Assembly: GCA_027575765.1 (NCBI GenBank)
Contig: JANBPT010000210.1
Span: 1-55,999 of the forward strand
From: Tieghemiomyces parasiticus
Lineage: Eukaryota; Kickxellomycota; Dimargaritomycetes; Dimargaritales; Dimargaritaceae
Direction of reading: 5' to 3'
Length of the DNA: 55,999 nt
Every line of letters starts with the position of its first letter. The stretch's first letter is position 1. Of the stretch, positions 19,608 to 31,279 are shown in pieces. Below the pieces are notes generated by a model. It was not told where the DNA came from and ran no database searches. It worked only from the letters and a program-made list of their open reading frames with translations. The position numbers and the translations under genes were made by a program.

Positions 19608-22267
19608 GGTCACGCGTCACTACCCGCTCTATTGAGGCACCATGTCTGCTCGTTGGCCCAGCTCTCACGGCACCTTAAACAGTTCGTAACATGGTAGTTC
19701 TTTCTAATAGTTGATATTCCTGTCATGGTTCTAATTAATTGCCCAATGGAAATATCTAAATTAGTTGGATACCAGTGACTGTTTGGCCCGAGTCCTCGTT
19801 CTGTAAAGTATGCATGATTCAAGCTACATCTTCAATTTTCGATCTCCTAGATGTATTTTATGCGGGAAAACCTTCTATCAAGGTGTTGTATTCTCGCTGT
19901 AGCCTGAGGTAGGTGTGATTTCAGAAGGTCGGGTTAAATTAATAAAGTTAATAATAAGTAAGCTTGTTGGGATGATTGCATTCAATTCCCAGCAGGCGGA
20001 TTCGCCGGTACTTGAATATGCCCGGCTCGAGGCTTCTCATAACTCGGTTGATCATAGGCTGAAACACCATCCAAGTCACAGCAGAGATCATTTCATCTAA
20101 ATTTTAGTCCCTTTAATCGTTCTACGCTATTGTAAGTCGACCTATGTTGCCAATGGAGACTCATGGCCGCGACCAATGGGTACATGCTAAATTATTACAT
20201 AACCGAATCTGCGGGGTGTATTATTGGGAGGCCCTGTAGAGTCTACATATTACGTAAGACACGAGCTCAGATGAATAAGTCCGCCACCTTTATCTTTCCA
20301 AAGTAACTACAGAATCGGGCAGTGGAGAGCTTTATGTAAAGTGATGCTTTCAAGATTTCTAAGGAAAAAAGCGGTACGCCGCTTGATTTTGAAGTGGATA
20401 TTATATTTAGAGTCTCCCGTGCCCTTTTAACACACCATTACACGACATTAGCGCATGTCAGATACGTTACGTTCTTACATTGGGGCTAGTTATGCTAGAA
20501 AAAAGAAAGTTCAATGAAAAAAATGGTTGTTAGGACCAAACGCTTCAGTATAATGATTAAAGCTGAAGGGTCACATCGAATCGTCTGATGATTAGATGGT
20601 CGACCCCGTAAAGTTTTAGAGCCACGAAATTCTACCATGAGAAGCCGCAGGTGAGTCGGCGGGCTATAAGGAAGGGATTGAATTGGATTGCCGATTGGAC
20701 CGTCAGTGAGGAAGTGAAAGTCAAAGCAGCATACCACGATACTCACCTATGGGCCGGAAGCTTGCCTCCAGCCCACGAGACGGGGGCGATGGTAGCGTGT
20801 CGTCCGCACTTATCTCTAACCTCCCCTACCTGGGTTTATCGCCCCCGACAGTGACTTTTGGCAAGACTCTGTCTAACGCGATCGAGGCCTCAGCGCTTCG
20901 ACAGGAGACTAGGCAAGATCATGCGCTAGTTTCCATATGGCACAGCGAAGCCGGCAATCGGAAGCGACGAAGAGCGCTTCACCGGTCTCGAAGGAGAGTG
21001 AGGACGATGGGGGAAGGCCAAAGGAAGTTGGGCAACCGCCGAGTGTTGGGCTGCTCGCACGACGGTGCCACCTATGCACATACGACCAGTCAGCAGCCCA
21101 GCCCGCAGAATGTGCTCGTACGGTGTAACGAAGGATTCTGTAAGGGGACGCTTTTTTTTCGCCCGGCACTTCACCTCTCCCCCACTTTCCCCTCGTAACG
21201 AAGCGTCACGAAAACAAAAAAATGTCTTTGGGATGAAAGAATGCTTTGACGGCACAAGCGTGTTGCACGTTGGCACAGGGAGGGGGGGCGTGTAGGTCTT
21301 TCTGCAATGTTATTAGCCAGAGTGACTTGGCTATCTATATTTTTTTCACTGCCAGCCTTTTCGCGACACCTCCTCCGCCATCGGGTGGCTCACTTTGGTG
21401 TCACCCAGGAGGGCAACAGGATCAAGGTTGGCGGCCATGTCGCCCCCGCGGTCCGCGACAAGTAAAAGAGAAGAGTAATTGATAGTAGGCGTAGCCTTGA
21501 AGTGAAGTATAGTATATAAACAGCGTCCGTGTCTAACATCTCTAAGGTCTACTCCTCGTGTACCTGCCCCTCCTCTTTGATAACGTTAGTTTCCTATATG
21601 TCCTGAGCTCACCTCTACGCGCACTGCACCAGGCCTATCGCGTCGATTCTTGATTCCGGATTGTCGGATCTCTTGTGACCTCTCCCCACCACTGGGCTGG
21701 ATACTTCCATTAAGGTGACGGCTGTTATAAGTAGCTTTTTCAGATTGAGACCACCACGCACCTCCTCCCTTTAATCCCAAGTATATTATAGTAGGTATGT
21801 TGAACGCGCCTGTTAGTTTAGCAGGTCCTGGGTTGGGACTCACCGCTGTCTATAACTTGGTACCCGACCAGATTATACGGCGCTTTGGCGACCACCTGGT
21901 ATCCCATAGGTCATCCTACCTTTCTGCGCTAAACGGCCCCTAAATTCGAATATTGGCGACCGGCACTATCGCCCCTGCTCCCCTGCTGTACATCGATCTA
22001 ATCCAGCGCACCGCCTTCCCCAACTTACTTAAACTACCGTTTATAATCATACCATACCTCCGCCCGTCCATCTGACCTACCAACCGTTCCACAGAAACCC
22101 TCTCCCGCCTTCCTCGTCCCCTTTCCGACCCTCTATTCACCTTGTACACCCCGTTCGCGGCCCGGATAGGTGGCGGTTATAGTTGTTAGCTCTACTACTA
22201 CTCTCTACGCCTTTCACAGCGCTTCGCTTTTTCATCCGCCCAACAACTCTACCTGTGGCTTGTGATC
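19608..22267. other. Spacer upstream of the phosphate transporter; no firm gene
   Basis: No gene could be supported. Around 20740-21280 the base composition rises to coding-like GC and several frames are open on both strands: an ATG-started 149-codon frame at 20749-21198 plus, a 63-codon frame at 20937-21128 plus, and 116 codons at 20926-21276 minus. None shows a known domain and they contradict each other. From about 21.5 kb the DNA is probably the promoter and 5' leader of the transporter. A TATATAA element lies near 21512, some 750 bases before the ATG. Confidence 0.5.
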
Positions 22268-24742
22268 ATGAAATTTTCTTCGGCCTTGCAGTTCAACTCA
22301 GTCCCTGAGTGGGCTGACTACTACTTGGCCTACTCGCACCTGAAGAAGTTGCTGTACCAAATCGAGAAGGAGGTGTTCACCCCCACCACGTATCCGCCCA
22401 ATGAAACTGCCCCGCAACGGTCCTCGGTGGCCAGCCTACCTGACGATAGCGGTCATATGGAACCCGGCGCCCGATGCCGTGCCCTGTTTGTACCTGCTCT
22501 CAATATTGAGCTCCAGAAAATTGTCGATTTCTATACCCGAAAGGAAGCCGAGCTCTATCAGAAATTCCACGCCATTCGCGGCAAGGTGGACGATGTGGCC
22601 TGCGTCGAAAGCCTACTCATTACCGTCGCGGATAATGCCCACTCGCTCAAGGATGACCACGTCAAGACTTTCAGTGACAAAATAGCTATCCCTTCAGCCC
22701 ACCGGACCACCAAGAACGACTTGACCACCGCATTCGAGTTCTCGGCCCCGTCCTCTGCCCATGGAGTCCCGGCATCCACCGATACGGCCCACAACAGCGG
22801 TGATGACCATGACGGCGACGACGAATCGCTGGCTTCCTCCCGCCATAGTTTCCGGGGTCGGCTGGTCAACAGTGAAGAGCACCGCCGGGAACTCACTGAC
22901 CAGGCCCGTGATCTCTTTATTCTGCTCAGTGACCTTAAAAGCTATGTCAATCTCAACTACACGGGGTTCACCAAAATCCTTAAGAAGTATGATAAGGTTA
23001 CCAGCAGCAGCCTACGCGAATCCTACATCGAGCGTACCTTGCTACCGGTCTACCCGTTCCGCGAGGAGACCCGCCAAAGTCTGGATCAGCACTTGCTGTC
23101 GCTGCGGCGCATGTACGCCGAACTGGGCCGGTTCCCGGACCTGGCCGGTGCCACCAAAGCTCTGCGTGCCTGCTTACGCGAGCAGGTGGTATGGGAGCGC
23201 AACACGGTGTGGCGCGATATGATCAGTCAGGAACGGAAGGTGTCTGCCGTGGGGGTGCGACCGGCCACCATCGTGGACGATGTCGAACCCGCGACCGGGG
23301 CGGGTCCCTCATCTCTTTGGCAACGCCTGACTCCGTACGCCCGCCAGATACTGGCCATCCTCGGCTGCACTGCCATCTTCATTATCCTACTCCTGGTCCC
23401 CATCTTTCGCACCCCCGAGGAGCAGAACTGCCTGGCCCTCCTAATTTACGTGTCCCTACTGTGGGCTACCGAGGCGCTGCCTCTCTTCGCAACGGCCTTC
23501 CTGGTTCCGCTTCTGGTCGTTATGCTGCGCGTACTGCGATCCGAGGGTCAGGACCCAGCTCGCTTGGAGGCCAAGGACGCTGCTAAAGAGGTGTTCGCCG
23601 CCATGTTTTCTCCCGTCATCATGCTATTGTTGGGCGGTTTTTCCATCGCCGCCGCCATGAGCAAGCACAACATCGCCAAAACGGTGGCATCCATGGTACT
23701 CTCCCTGGCCGGCACGAAGCCGAGTATTGTTCTGCTCATGAACATGCTGGTAGCTACGGTGGCCAGTATGCTTATCAGTAACGTGGCCGCACCGGTTCTG
23801 TGCTTCTCCTTGATTCAGCCGATCCTCCGCACCTTGCCCCAGGGCAGCCCCTTCGCGCGCTGCCTCATCATTGGTATCGCCATGGCGTCCAACGTGGGCG
23901 GCATGTCGTCACCCATCAGTTCGCCCCAGAACGCCATCGCCCTGCAGAATATGAGTCCCGAGCCCAACTGGCTCGAGTGGTTCGGCGTCGCCCTGCCCGT
24001 GGCCTTCGCGACCGACATCCTCGTGTGGGGCTTCCTCCTTCTCATCTACCGCCCGGCCAACTCCACCCCAGCCGTGCACCAGGCCCGTTTCGTGCGCGAA
24101 CCCTTCACTTTCAAGCAGTGGTTCATCATCGGTGTTACCCTCGTTACTATTGTTCTGTGGTGCGTCGAGTCGGCCATCCGCGCTTACGTTGGTCACATGG
24201 GTGTCATCGCCATACTGCCGCTTCTCGTCTTATTCGGCACCGGCCTACTGACAAAGGAGGACTTTAACAACTTCTTGTGGACCACAATCATGCTGGCCAT
24301 GGGCGGGGTGGCCCTGGGCCGCGCTGTACAGTCCTCGGGCCTCCTACACACCGTAGCTACCCTCATTCAGGCCAGGGTCGAAGACTGCTCCCTGTACGCC
24401 GTCTATGTGATTTTCTGTGGCCTCATGCTCTTCGTGGCCACTTTTATTTCGCACACCGTGGGCGCGTCCATCATCCTGCCGGTTGTCAACGGCGTAGGCC
24501 TAGCCCTGCCCCACGGCCACGCCCGTCTTCTGGTGTTCGGTTCCACGCTCATGTGCTCGGGCGCCATGGGTCTGCCCGTCTCGGGCTTCCCCAATATGAC
24601 GGCTATTATGATGGAGGACGAGACGGGTAAGCCGTACGTGACCACCAAGGACTTCCTGGTGGCCGGCGTTCCGTCCAGTGTCCTGGCCTTCGTGGTGATT
24701 ATCACCGCAGGCTACGGTCTCGGTCTTGCCTTTGGACTTTAG
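22268..24742 (+). CDS. PHO87/PHO90/PHO91: SPX-domain low-affinity phosphate transporter (SLC13/DASS type)
   Basis: Single exon, 824 residues. I start at ATG 22268 because SPX proteins begin MKFSxxLQFNxVPEW, exactly as here (MKFSSALQFNSVPEWADYYL). The frame also extends 6 bases up to a GTG, which is not a credible eukaryotic start. The SPX domain covers about 1-300, ending with the YVNLNYTGFTKILKKYDK helix that binds inositol pyrophosphates in this family. From about 345 on come roughly 12 membrane segments of the divalent-anion/Na+ symporter fold, with the conserved loop SNVGGMSSPISSPQN near 540. Yeast Pho87, Pho90 and Pho91 have the same architecture and are 880-925 residues. The first two are plasma-membrane phosphate carriers and the last is vacuolar; the sequence alone does not tell which this is. 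Convergent with the SUN gene downstream. Confidence 0.95.
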   Translation: MKFSSALQFNSVPEWADYYLAYSHLKKLLYQIEKEVFTPTTYPPNETAPQRSSVASLPDDSGHMEPGARCRALFVPALNIELQKIVDFYTRKEAELYQKFHAIRGKVDDVACVESLLITVADNAHSLKDDHVKTFSDKIAIPSAHRTTKNDLTTAFEFSAPSSAHGVPASTDTAHNSGDDHDGDDESLASSRHSFRGRLVNSEEHRRELTDQARDLFILLSDLKSYVNLNYTGFTKILKKYDKVTSSSLRESYIERTLLPVYPFREETRQSLDQHLLSLRRMYAELGRFPDLAGATKALRACLREQVVWERNTVWRDMISQERKVSAVGVRPATIVDDVEPATGAGPSSLWQRLTPYARQILAILGCTAIFIILLLVPIFRTPEEQNCLALLIYVSLLWATEALPLFATAFLVPLLVVMLRVLRSEGQDPARLEAKDAAKEVFAAMFSPVIMLLLGGFSIAAAMSKHNIAKTVASMVLSLAGTKPSIVLLMNMLVATVASMLISNVAAPVLCFSLIQPILRTLPQGSPFARCLIIGIAMASNVGGMSSPISSPQNAIALQNMSPEPNWLEWFGVALPVAFATDILVWGFLLLIYRPANSTPAVHQARFVREPFTFKQWFIIGVTLVTIVLWCVESAIRAYVGHMGVIAILPLLVLFGTGLLTKEDFNNFLWTTIMLAMGGVALGRAVQSSGLLHTVATLIQARVEDCSLYAVYVIFCGLMLFVATFISHTVGASIILPVVNGVGLALPHGHARLLVFGSTLMCSGAMGLPVSGFPNMTAIMMEDETGKPYVTTKDFLVAGVPSSVLAFVVIITAGYGLGLAFGL

Positions 24743-25268
24743 GGGGCCCACCAGTCCGACCGAGCCCTTCTGTCCGTTTATAACGCAGCGGACATTGTGA
24801 TACTCCCCTCCTCTCCTTCCTTACCTAATCTGATTATGTAACCGCTCCTACCCCGCTTGCTTGCGATCACTTCTCCGCTTCCGGTTTTAAGTTTCATCCG
24901 TGTCATTGCTGCTCACTTTTAGATTTCCTTTCCCAGCGGTGCAACACCACCCCATTAATGTTACCCTTACCCTCGTCGGAATTACCTCCTTCGCTTCATA
25001 GGTCTAACCTTCAATCCTTCCCTGGCTACTCTTTTTCTGTTATTTTTCTTCTACAGCGTTGGACCGCTCGTTCCCATGGGCACTTGGTGCGCTGGCCAGC
25101 GACCATGGCGTTTCTTGACTATAAACGTAAATTTGTGTTGTCTACTCCCCTTCCGTCTCCAACCTACGTCCGCTAATACTGGCCAGGTTTTAGGTGGTAA
25201 TATATATAGTAAATATGTAAAAATACAAAGGGTGCAAAGTAGAAACGAAACGGAGGGAGGGTTAGCCA
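24743..25268. other. Convergent 3' spacer
   Basis: This holds the 3' ends of the phosphate transporter (+) and the SUN-domain gene (-). It is pyrimidine-rich. I see no gene, RNA or repeat. Confidence 0.6.
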
Positions 25269-27380
25269 TCATTTTTCCTTCTTATCCTCGGGTAATCGCG
25301 GTGAAACCACTTTAAGAGCCTTACTCAGACCCACCACAAGAATGACGGCAAGCAGCAGGATGAGCTGAGCGATCCGCATGCGCTTCTCAAACACCAGATC
25401 CTGTGAGAGCTGGTTAAGCCGAGTGGTGAGCTGCTCAATATCGCGGCGGCTGTGGTGTTCGTAGGCCTCGACATCAAATATGATGGCCTTCCAGATCTCT
25501 TCGCAGGTGATTTTCTGCCAGTATGGGGTCAAAGGTGAAGAAAACGGTGAGAGAAAGTCAGCTCAGATATCGGCCAACCAGAGAGGTCTAATGACAACGT
25601 TGCACGATGTCCATTTGGTCATGGGCAAAGTACTTACCAACGCCTGGATCTGCTTGGCAGTAGTGGTGTTCAGGTAGGAGAAGGCCTGGTGGACCTGGTG
25701 GCGGTGGGCATAGTCCAGTTTGGCAAGGATGTCGTTAATGGCCCCATTCTGCTCTTCCAAGTACTGGTAGGTCATGGTCATATTACGATCCAGCCAGCCG
25801 AGCCGCTTCATGATGGTCTTGAAGATACTCTCCTGCGTACCGCCGGCGCTAGCGTGCGGCCGTAGCGGAGGCGGGGGTTGGGACGACGAGGTAGGAGCCT
25901 CTGCCGCGGGAATTTCGACATCGGCGTCTGTCATTATGGGCTCGGATTCGGTATCAGCTAGGCCCCCTTCTTTGGTAGAGCCGGGTGCAGCCTCTAGAAC
26001 ACCGACTTCGCCGTCACCCACGTAGACTGGATCGAGGTCTGGGTCGGACCCGGCAGTGGTGACCGCGTCCCGTAAGGGCATGCGAGGTAGGGCCGAGATG
26101 GCCGGGCTGGTGTCCTCAAGGGCGTCACCAAAGGCCTCGCCAACGGGGCCCGTGTCTTGCATCAGGCGGTCCAGCCGGTCCCAGTACGACCGGAGGCTCG
26201 CCGAGGAATCTACGGGGGGATCGACGGCGGGTGCAGGTGGGGGTGGCGGCGGAGCCTCCAACCAGGTCTTAGGTTTCGGTGGGACCTCGCGAACGGGTGC
26301 TACTGCTACGGCGTCGGCCTCGTCAATGATGCCAGCGTTCAGGTCTTCCTCCTCCCGCTTGTACTGTTCCATAATCGTGTTACCGTAGACCCGCACCAGG
26401 CTGACAGGGCAGTAGTACTCAGCGCCGTAGTGGGTGAGCAGATCGATGCGGATGAACCGTGCCCACATCACCGGATCCGGCACGGTGAATATTTGGGTCT
26501 CGCGGGAGTTGTAGGCCTGGAACCGGCCCAGGAGACGCCACGCGCCATCTTTAGGTGGGTATCGGTCTGTAACGTGGACTGTGAAGTCCTTGAACGTGGA
26601 TGAAAAGAACTCGTAGTTGGCCAGGGCGAGCGCATCGATCAGGATGTCGTCACAGAGCTCTATCAGGAGGAATTTGGTTGCCGAACAGAGATTGAGCATG
26701 TATCGTTCCTTACTGTTGGTGAGCACCGCTGCGGGACCTTTGGCCTCTGGGTTGGCTTTGAGTACCACTGCAGCGCAGTCAGCCGACGCGTGGTTAAACC
26801 GGCCCTTCACGGCAGCCAAGGCGGCGGCTCCGCCCGGGTGGATGACGGCGGCCGGACTAGCAGGTTTAGGCGGTTTTTTAGCCTCGGATAGCGACTGACT
26901 GGGTGGAGGCGGATCGGCTGCCGGGGGTGGTACCAGGGTGGCCGAAGCGACCGTGGTGACCGTGGCCGCCTGGGTCCGGACCCACTCCAGGTAGCGCTGT
27001 TGGCGGCACCTTTCTGTGTCGTTACCACCGCATCCCACTGCTTCCGACTGTTGGGTCCGGCGCCACTCCTCGAAGGATGGAAGGTACTCACCACCCTCCG
27101 CGAGGGAGAAAAGTGGCAGTGGCGTGTGGCCTTTCAATGTTGCGATGCCTTCACCCTCACCACTATCCTCCACTGGTAAGAGAGGTTGAACCTCCGGTGA
27201 GTCGCCCGCCGGTGGAGCTTCTGCGACAGCTGTATTGTGGAAGGCGGTGGCCTCGGCCATATTGTCCGTGGTCTGCGAAGTCGCTGCGGAGGGGTCGGCC
27301 AGGACGGTGGCCGTCGCAAGGGCTAGCAGCCCGATGACTAGGTGACGCCAGCGTACGGCATGACGTCGTTGGGGGCACAT
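25269..27380 (-). CDS. SLP1: SUN-domain membrane protein, Slp1/SUCO (osteopotentia) type
   Basis: Two exons: 27380-25638 and 25514-25269, with a 123-nt intron (GTAAGTA donor, GGCAG acceptor) that joins IQAL to KITCEEIW in frame, giving 662 residues. Reading on without splicing hits a stop after 24 further codons. Residues 1-29 form a signal peptide (basic start, then LVIGLLALATATVLA). A low-complexity Pro/Ala/Glu part follows, then a SUN domain at about 193-335 (NHASADCAAVVLKANPEAKG ... FIRIDLLTHYGAEYYCPVSL). Next come an acidic, proline-rich linker, a coiled coil (about 540-630) and one transmembrane helix near the end (IAQLILLLAVILVVGL). This matches the yeast Slp1 / human SUCO family, which acts in the ER and nuclear envelope, in yeast together with Emp65 in guarding soluble ER proteins. 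SUN1/2-type LINC proteins have the SUN domain at the C-terminus instead, so I exclude that class. Confidence 0.9.
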
Positions 27381-28270
27381 GGCAGGGTGAGGGGCGATGG
27401 GTACGGGACGGCCTCACCGGTCAGCAGTGACCAATAGTGTTGAACTGGCTGGTAGCAAGGGTAGCTTAGGTGGACCTCGGGTGAATGCAATGGCTTACTT
27501 CCCGAACGTGATGGGGACCAACCGTTGGGATAGAGTACCGGGTAAAGGAAATATAAACGGCAAGAGCCGGCAGAGAGTCCAGGACTATTGACAGGCAGTA
27601 GCGAATGGGGGGAAAGATGGCGAAGTCCGAGTTGCTGCGCCCAACAGACCGTGGCCCCACCCCTCCTCCTAAGGAGTACCCCGCCGTGGTCACACATCGG
27701 GGCCCAATGGCAATGATGCAGGGAAGGCACACAAGATGAGCAACGGCCTGGAGCTAATCAGTAATCCCAAGCAGATATAATCACGTGATATACGCCGTTG
27801 GTCGCCGTATTCCGCCCTAGCACACTGTTTCAATGGCCCACATTTGGACTGGCGCACGCTATGCGAGGGTAGTTATTCCCCCCCCCAGTCCATTGAGCGA
27901 GCCATTCCTGCGCACGAGAAGAAAAAAAAAAAGCCGCTGAAGCAGCCGACTTCGGGCCTCGGAAAAGGTTCCTTGGTCTTGTCGGCCCTAGGCCACCCAA
28001 CGAATGTGCGCCTGTGTACTATGCCAACGAACCGAGCCTATGCCAATTCCCGTCCCTTGGTCTCGCTGTTCATACTTGCACCCGACTCGCAGCAATCCAT
28101 TAGCCAACGCCGCCACCAAGGTCGCTTCAACAGCCCGTACGCCAGTCTACCTTGCCCGACCAGCTCAATCGCCACCAAACCTCCCAACCAAGGCCCCGAG
28201 CAACGCTGAGGCGACTAATTTGGCAATTCTGTCACAACCCAAAGCCTAACGTATTCAATATTATACTGCC
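27381..28270. promoter_or_regulatory. Divergent promoter region of SUN gene and DBP10
   Basis: About 890 bases separate the two start codons. A palindromic ATCACGTGAT (CACGTG core at 27782-27787) sits near the middle. CACGTG is the E-box bound by bHLH factors such as Cbf1 or Pho4 in fungi, but I cannot say that it is used here. Open frames in this stretch (for example 27844-28209 plus) show no domain. A 12-base A run lies near 27925. Confidence 0.45.
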
Positions 28271-31010
28271 ATGCAGGCCCCAATGAACCGGAAGAAGCCC
28301 AAGTCGGGCGGATTCCAGAGCATGGATCTGATCCCGAACCTGTTCCGCGCCATCCAACGTAAGGGTTATAAGCAGCCCACGCCCATCCAGCGCAAATGCA
28401 TACCGCTCGTCCTCAGCGGCAAGGACGTGGTGGGTATGGCCCGTACGGGGTCTGGTAAAACCGCCGCGTTCCTGATCCCGCTTATCAACAAGCTACGCCA
28501 GCACTCCGCCAAGGTAGGTTTTTTCCGCGCATGTCAACCGCATTGACGCAGCGCTCTATTAATCAGGCTGCCTTTCACTTGAACCTATCCGGCACGGTAG
28601 CTGACTTTTCACCCGCCTCGCGTCACCTTCTGCCTCCCCCACCCTGAACCATTTAACCACCTACCTTCCTCATGACCAGGTCGGTATCCGTGGCCTGATC
28701 CTCTCCCCTAGTCGTGAATTGGCACTCCAGACCCAGCGCGTCACGGGCGAACTGAGCAAGTACTCTGACCTCCGTAATGGGGCCATCGTCGGTGGTAACA
28801 GCATTAGCGACCAGTACGCCCTCTTAGCTACCAACCCAGACATCATCATCGCCACGCCCGGCCGCTTCCTCCACTTGTTAGTGGAAATGAACCTGGATCT
28901 CAGCACCGTAGAGTACGTGGTGTTCGACGAGGCAGACCGGCTGTTCGAAATGGGGTTTACGGTCCAGCTACACGAGATCCTCAACCGGTTGCCGGCTACC
29001 CGGCAGACTCTCCTCTTTTCGGCGACCCTACCCAAGACCCTGGTTGATTTCGCCAAGGCTGGACTGGAAGAACCCGAACTGGTCCGTCTGGACGCTGAGA
29101 CCAAGGTGAGCGAGGAACTGGAAATGGCCTTCTTCCATGTGACGGCCCCGGAGAAAGAGGCTGCGCTACTCTACCTGCTCCGTGAGGTGATCAAGCTGCC
29201 CGTGACCACGCTCGAAGAGCGGCGGGTTGCCGCCCAGCAGTTTGCCCAGATCAAGGCCAGGCCGCGCCGCAAGGGGAAGGGGAAAGGTAAAAGTGGTTCC
29301 GACGCCGAGGAGGACGACGACGATGATAACGACGAAGAGATTGAACGGGTACTCACGCGGCAGCGTTCCGGGGGTCCTAAGGCCAACATAGATCACCAGA
29401 CCATTATTTTTGTCGCTACCAAGCACCATGTGGAATACCTGGCCCAGCTCCTCCTGGAGGTAGGGTACGCCGTCGCGTACATTTACGGGTCCCTCGACCA
29501 GACGGCGCGCAAAATTCAAATTGAGAACTTCAGGGCCGGCCGCTCCACCGTCTTGGTCGTCACGGACGTGGCGGCCCGCGGTATCGATATCCCGATCCTG
29601 CAGAACGTGGTTAACTACCACTTTGTCGATAACTGCAAAACCTTCGTGCACCGAGTGGGCCGCGTGGCCCGAGCCGGCCGGCGCGGCTGGGCCTACTCCC
29701 TCGTCACCAACGAGGAGATGCCTTACGTGCTCGATCTGCAGCTCTTCCTTGGGCGCCGCTTACTCGTGGGCCAGCAGGGCGCGGAGGGCGGGACCTTGGA
29801 CTACTCCAAGGACGTTGTGATAGGCCGGCTGCCCAACGAGCTGATGATGGACGACATGGAATGGGTCACGAGCCGGGTCGAGAACTCGATTATCATGGTC
29901 GACCAGCGGCGCATGGCCACCAACGGGTACAAGCTGTTCAGCCGGACGCGGCAGGCCGCAGCCTCCGAGTCTCATAAACGATGCAAGGAACTTTTGCAAT
30001 CTCCGGCCGCGCAGGACACCCACCCGCTGCTGACCGCCCATTTCGACGACGCTGAACGGCAACGCATGGTCATGGTGAGCGCCATCTCCCAGTTTCGGCC
30101 CGCCGAGACCGTGTTCGAGGTGGGCTGTCGTGGCACCAAGAACGTCACCCCGGCCACCCTACTCATGCGCAAACGGCGTGACCAGATGGATAAGGTGATC
30201 ACCGAGACCCGGCAGCGCAAGGCCGAAGCCCGGGAGGAGTACAATCGGAAGGTCCAGCTGGGAGCTTACCAATCCGACAGCGATGATGACGGAAGCAACG
30301 CCAGCGACGACGACGATGCCAGACCCGTTGGCAAGAAGGCTCGCTCCGCCGCCACCCAGGCCAAGGAGGAGGAGGAGGTAGATCTGGACGCGGCCTTCCC
30401 TAGCCGCTTAGCCGCACCAGCCCAATCCTACCGTGATCCCGAATATTACATGTCGCACGCACAGTCCGGGGCCAACACCGAGCGTGGCTACGCCGTCAGT
30501 AAGGGTGGATCCTTCGCCGAGCAGGCACAGAAGGCACTGTTCGACGTCAACGCTGACGACCAGGCTGACATCATCCGAAAGCGTAAGGCCCTCCGCTGGG
30601 ACGCCAAGAAGAAGAACTTTGTGCGCGGTACGGGAATCGGTGCCGACAACAAGAAGCTGATCAAGTCGGAGAGCGGTGTGCTCCTGCCTGCCTCCTACTC
30701 GAGTGGCAGCTACCAGGAGTGGCAATCCAAGCACGGAATGAGTATTCCGCGTTCCGGCGAGCAGGAACTGCGCGGGGCGCATATACCCAGCAGCTCAGGT
30801 CGTGGAGGCGGCCGCGGAGGTGGCCGTGGCCGTGGTCGTGGTGGCCGAGGAGGGGCGACGGGCGACCGTGGGGATAATAAGGGCAAGGGTAATAACAAGG
30901 GCAAGCCTAAGAGTGAACTGCGGGACGCCGGCCAGATCGCCAAATTGCGCCGGGATGAGCTCAATAAGCCGACGCGCGGCTCCAACAAGTCCGGTAAGCG
31001 GAAGCGTTAG
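28271..31010 (+). CDS. DBP10: DEAD-box ATP-dependent RNA helicase Dbp10 (DDX54)
   Basis: Two exons, 28271-28513 and 28680-31010. The 166-nt intron has donor GTAGGT and acceptor ACCAG, and the frame continues [18 protein letters not shown]; 857 residues. Helicase motifs in order: Q motif (GFQSMDL, PTPIQ), I (ARTGSGKT), Ia (SPSRELALQ), TPGR, II (DEAD), III (SAT), then a second RecA lobe with [18 protein letters not shown] and [11 protein letters not shown]. An acidic/basic insert ([17 protein letters not shown]) lies between the lobes. The rear contains the DBP10 C-terminal region ([11 protein letters not shown]...) and an RGG-rich tail ([16 protein letters not shown]) for RNA contact. Dbp10 works in the nucleolus on 60S ribosomal subunit assembly. 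Yeast Dbp10 is about 995 residues. This copy starts close to the Q motif and lacks most of the usual N-terminal extension. Confidence 0.95.
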
Positions 31011-31279
31011 CCCGACGCTGCTCGAGTCGCCCGCATGGTTAAACCGTGTGAATCGGCCCCTTACGCCGTGGGGCCAACGGTACCAGCTGCGTAAGAGCCA
31101 CGTTCCTATGTCTCATCCACCTCACGTTGCATTTTCGAAATTCGAAATTTATCTTACGATCTGTTAAAATGATTACAATTGGTACAAATGGGAAGGTCGT
31201 GTGGACAAGACCTGGTGAATTGTATGAGGGCCTGGGGGTATTGTGACCTACTCCTCAGTGAAAATGCCTAGACAATGGA

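Noticed and set aside
19272..19697. 141-codon plus-strand frame over the tRNA
   Set aside because: It translates the tRNA-Lys gene and AT-rich repeats; no domain.
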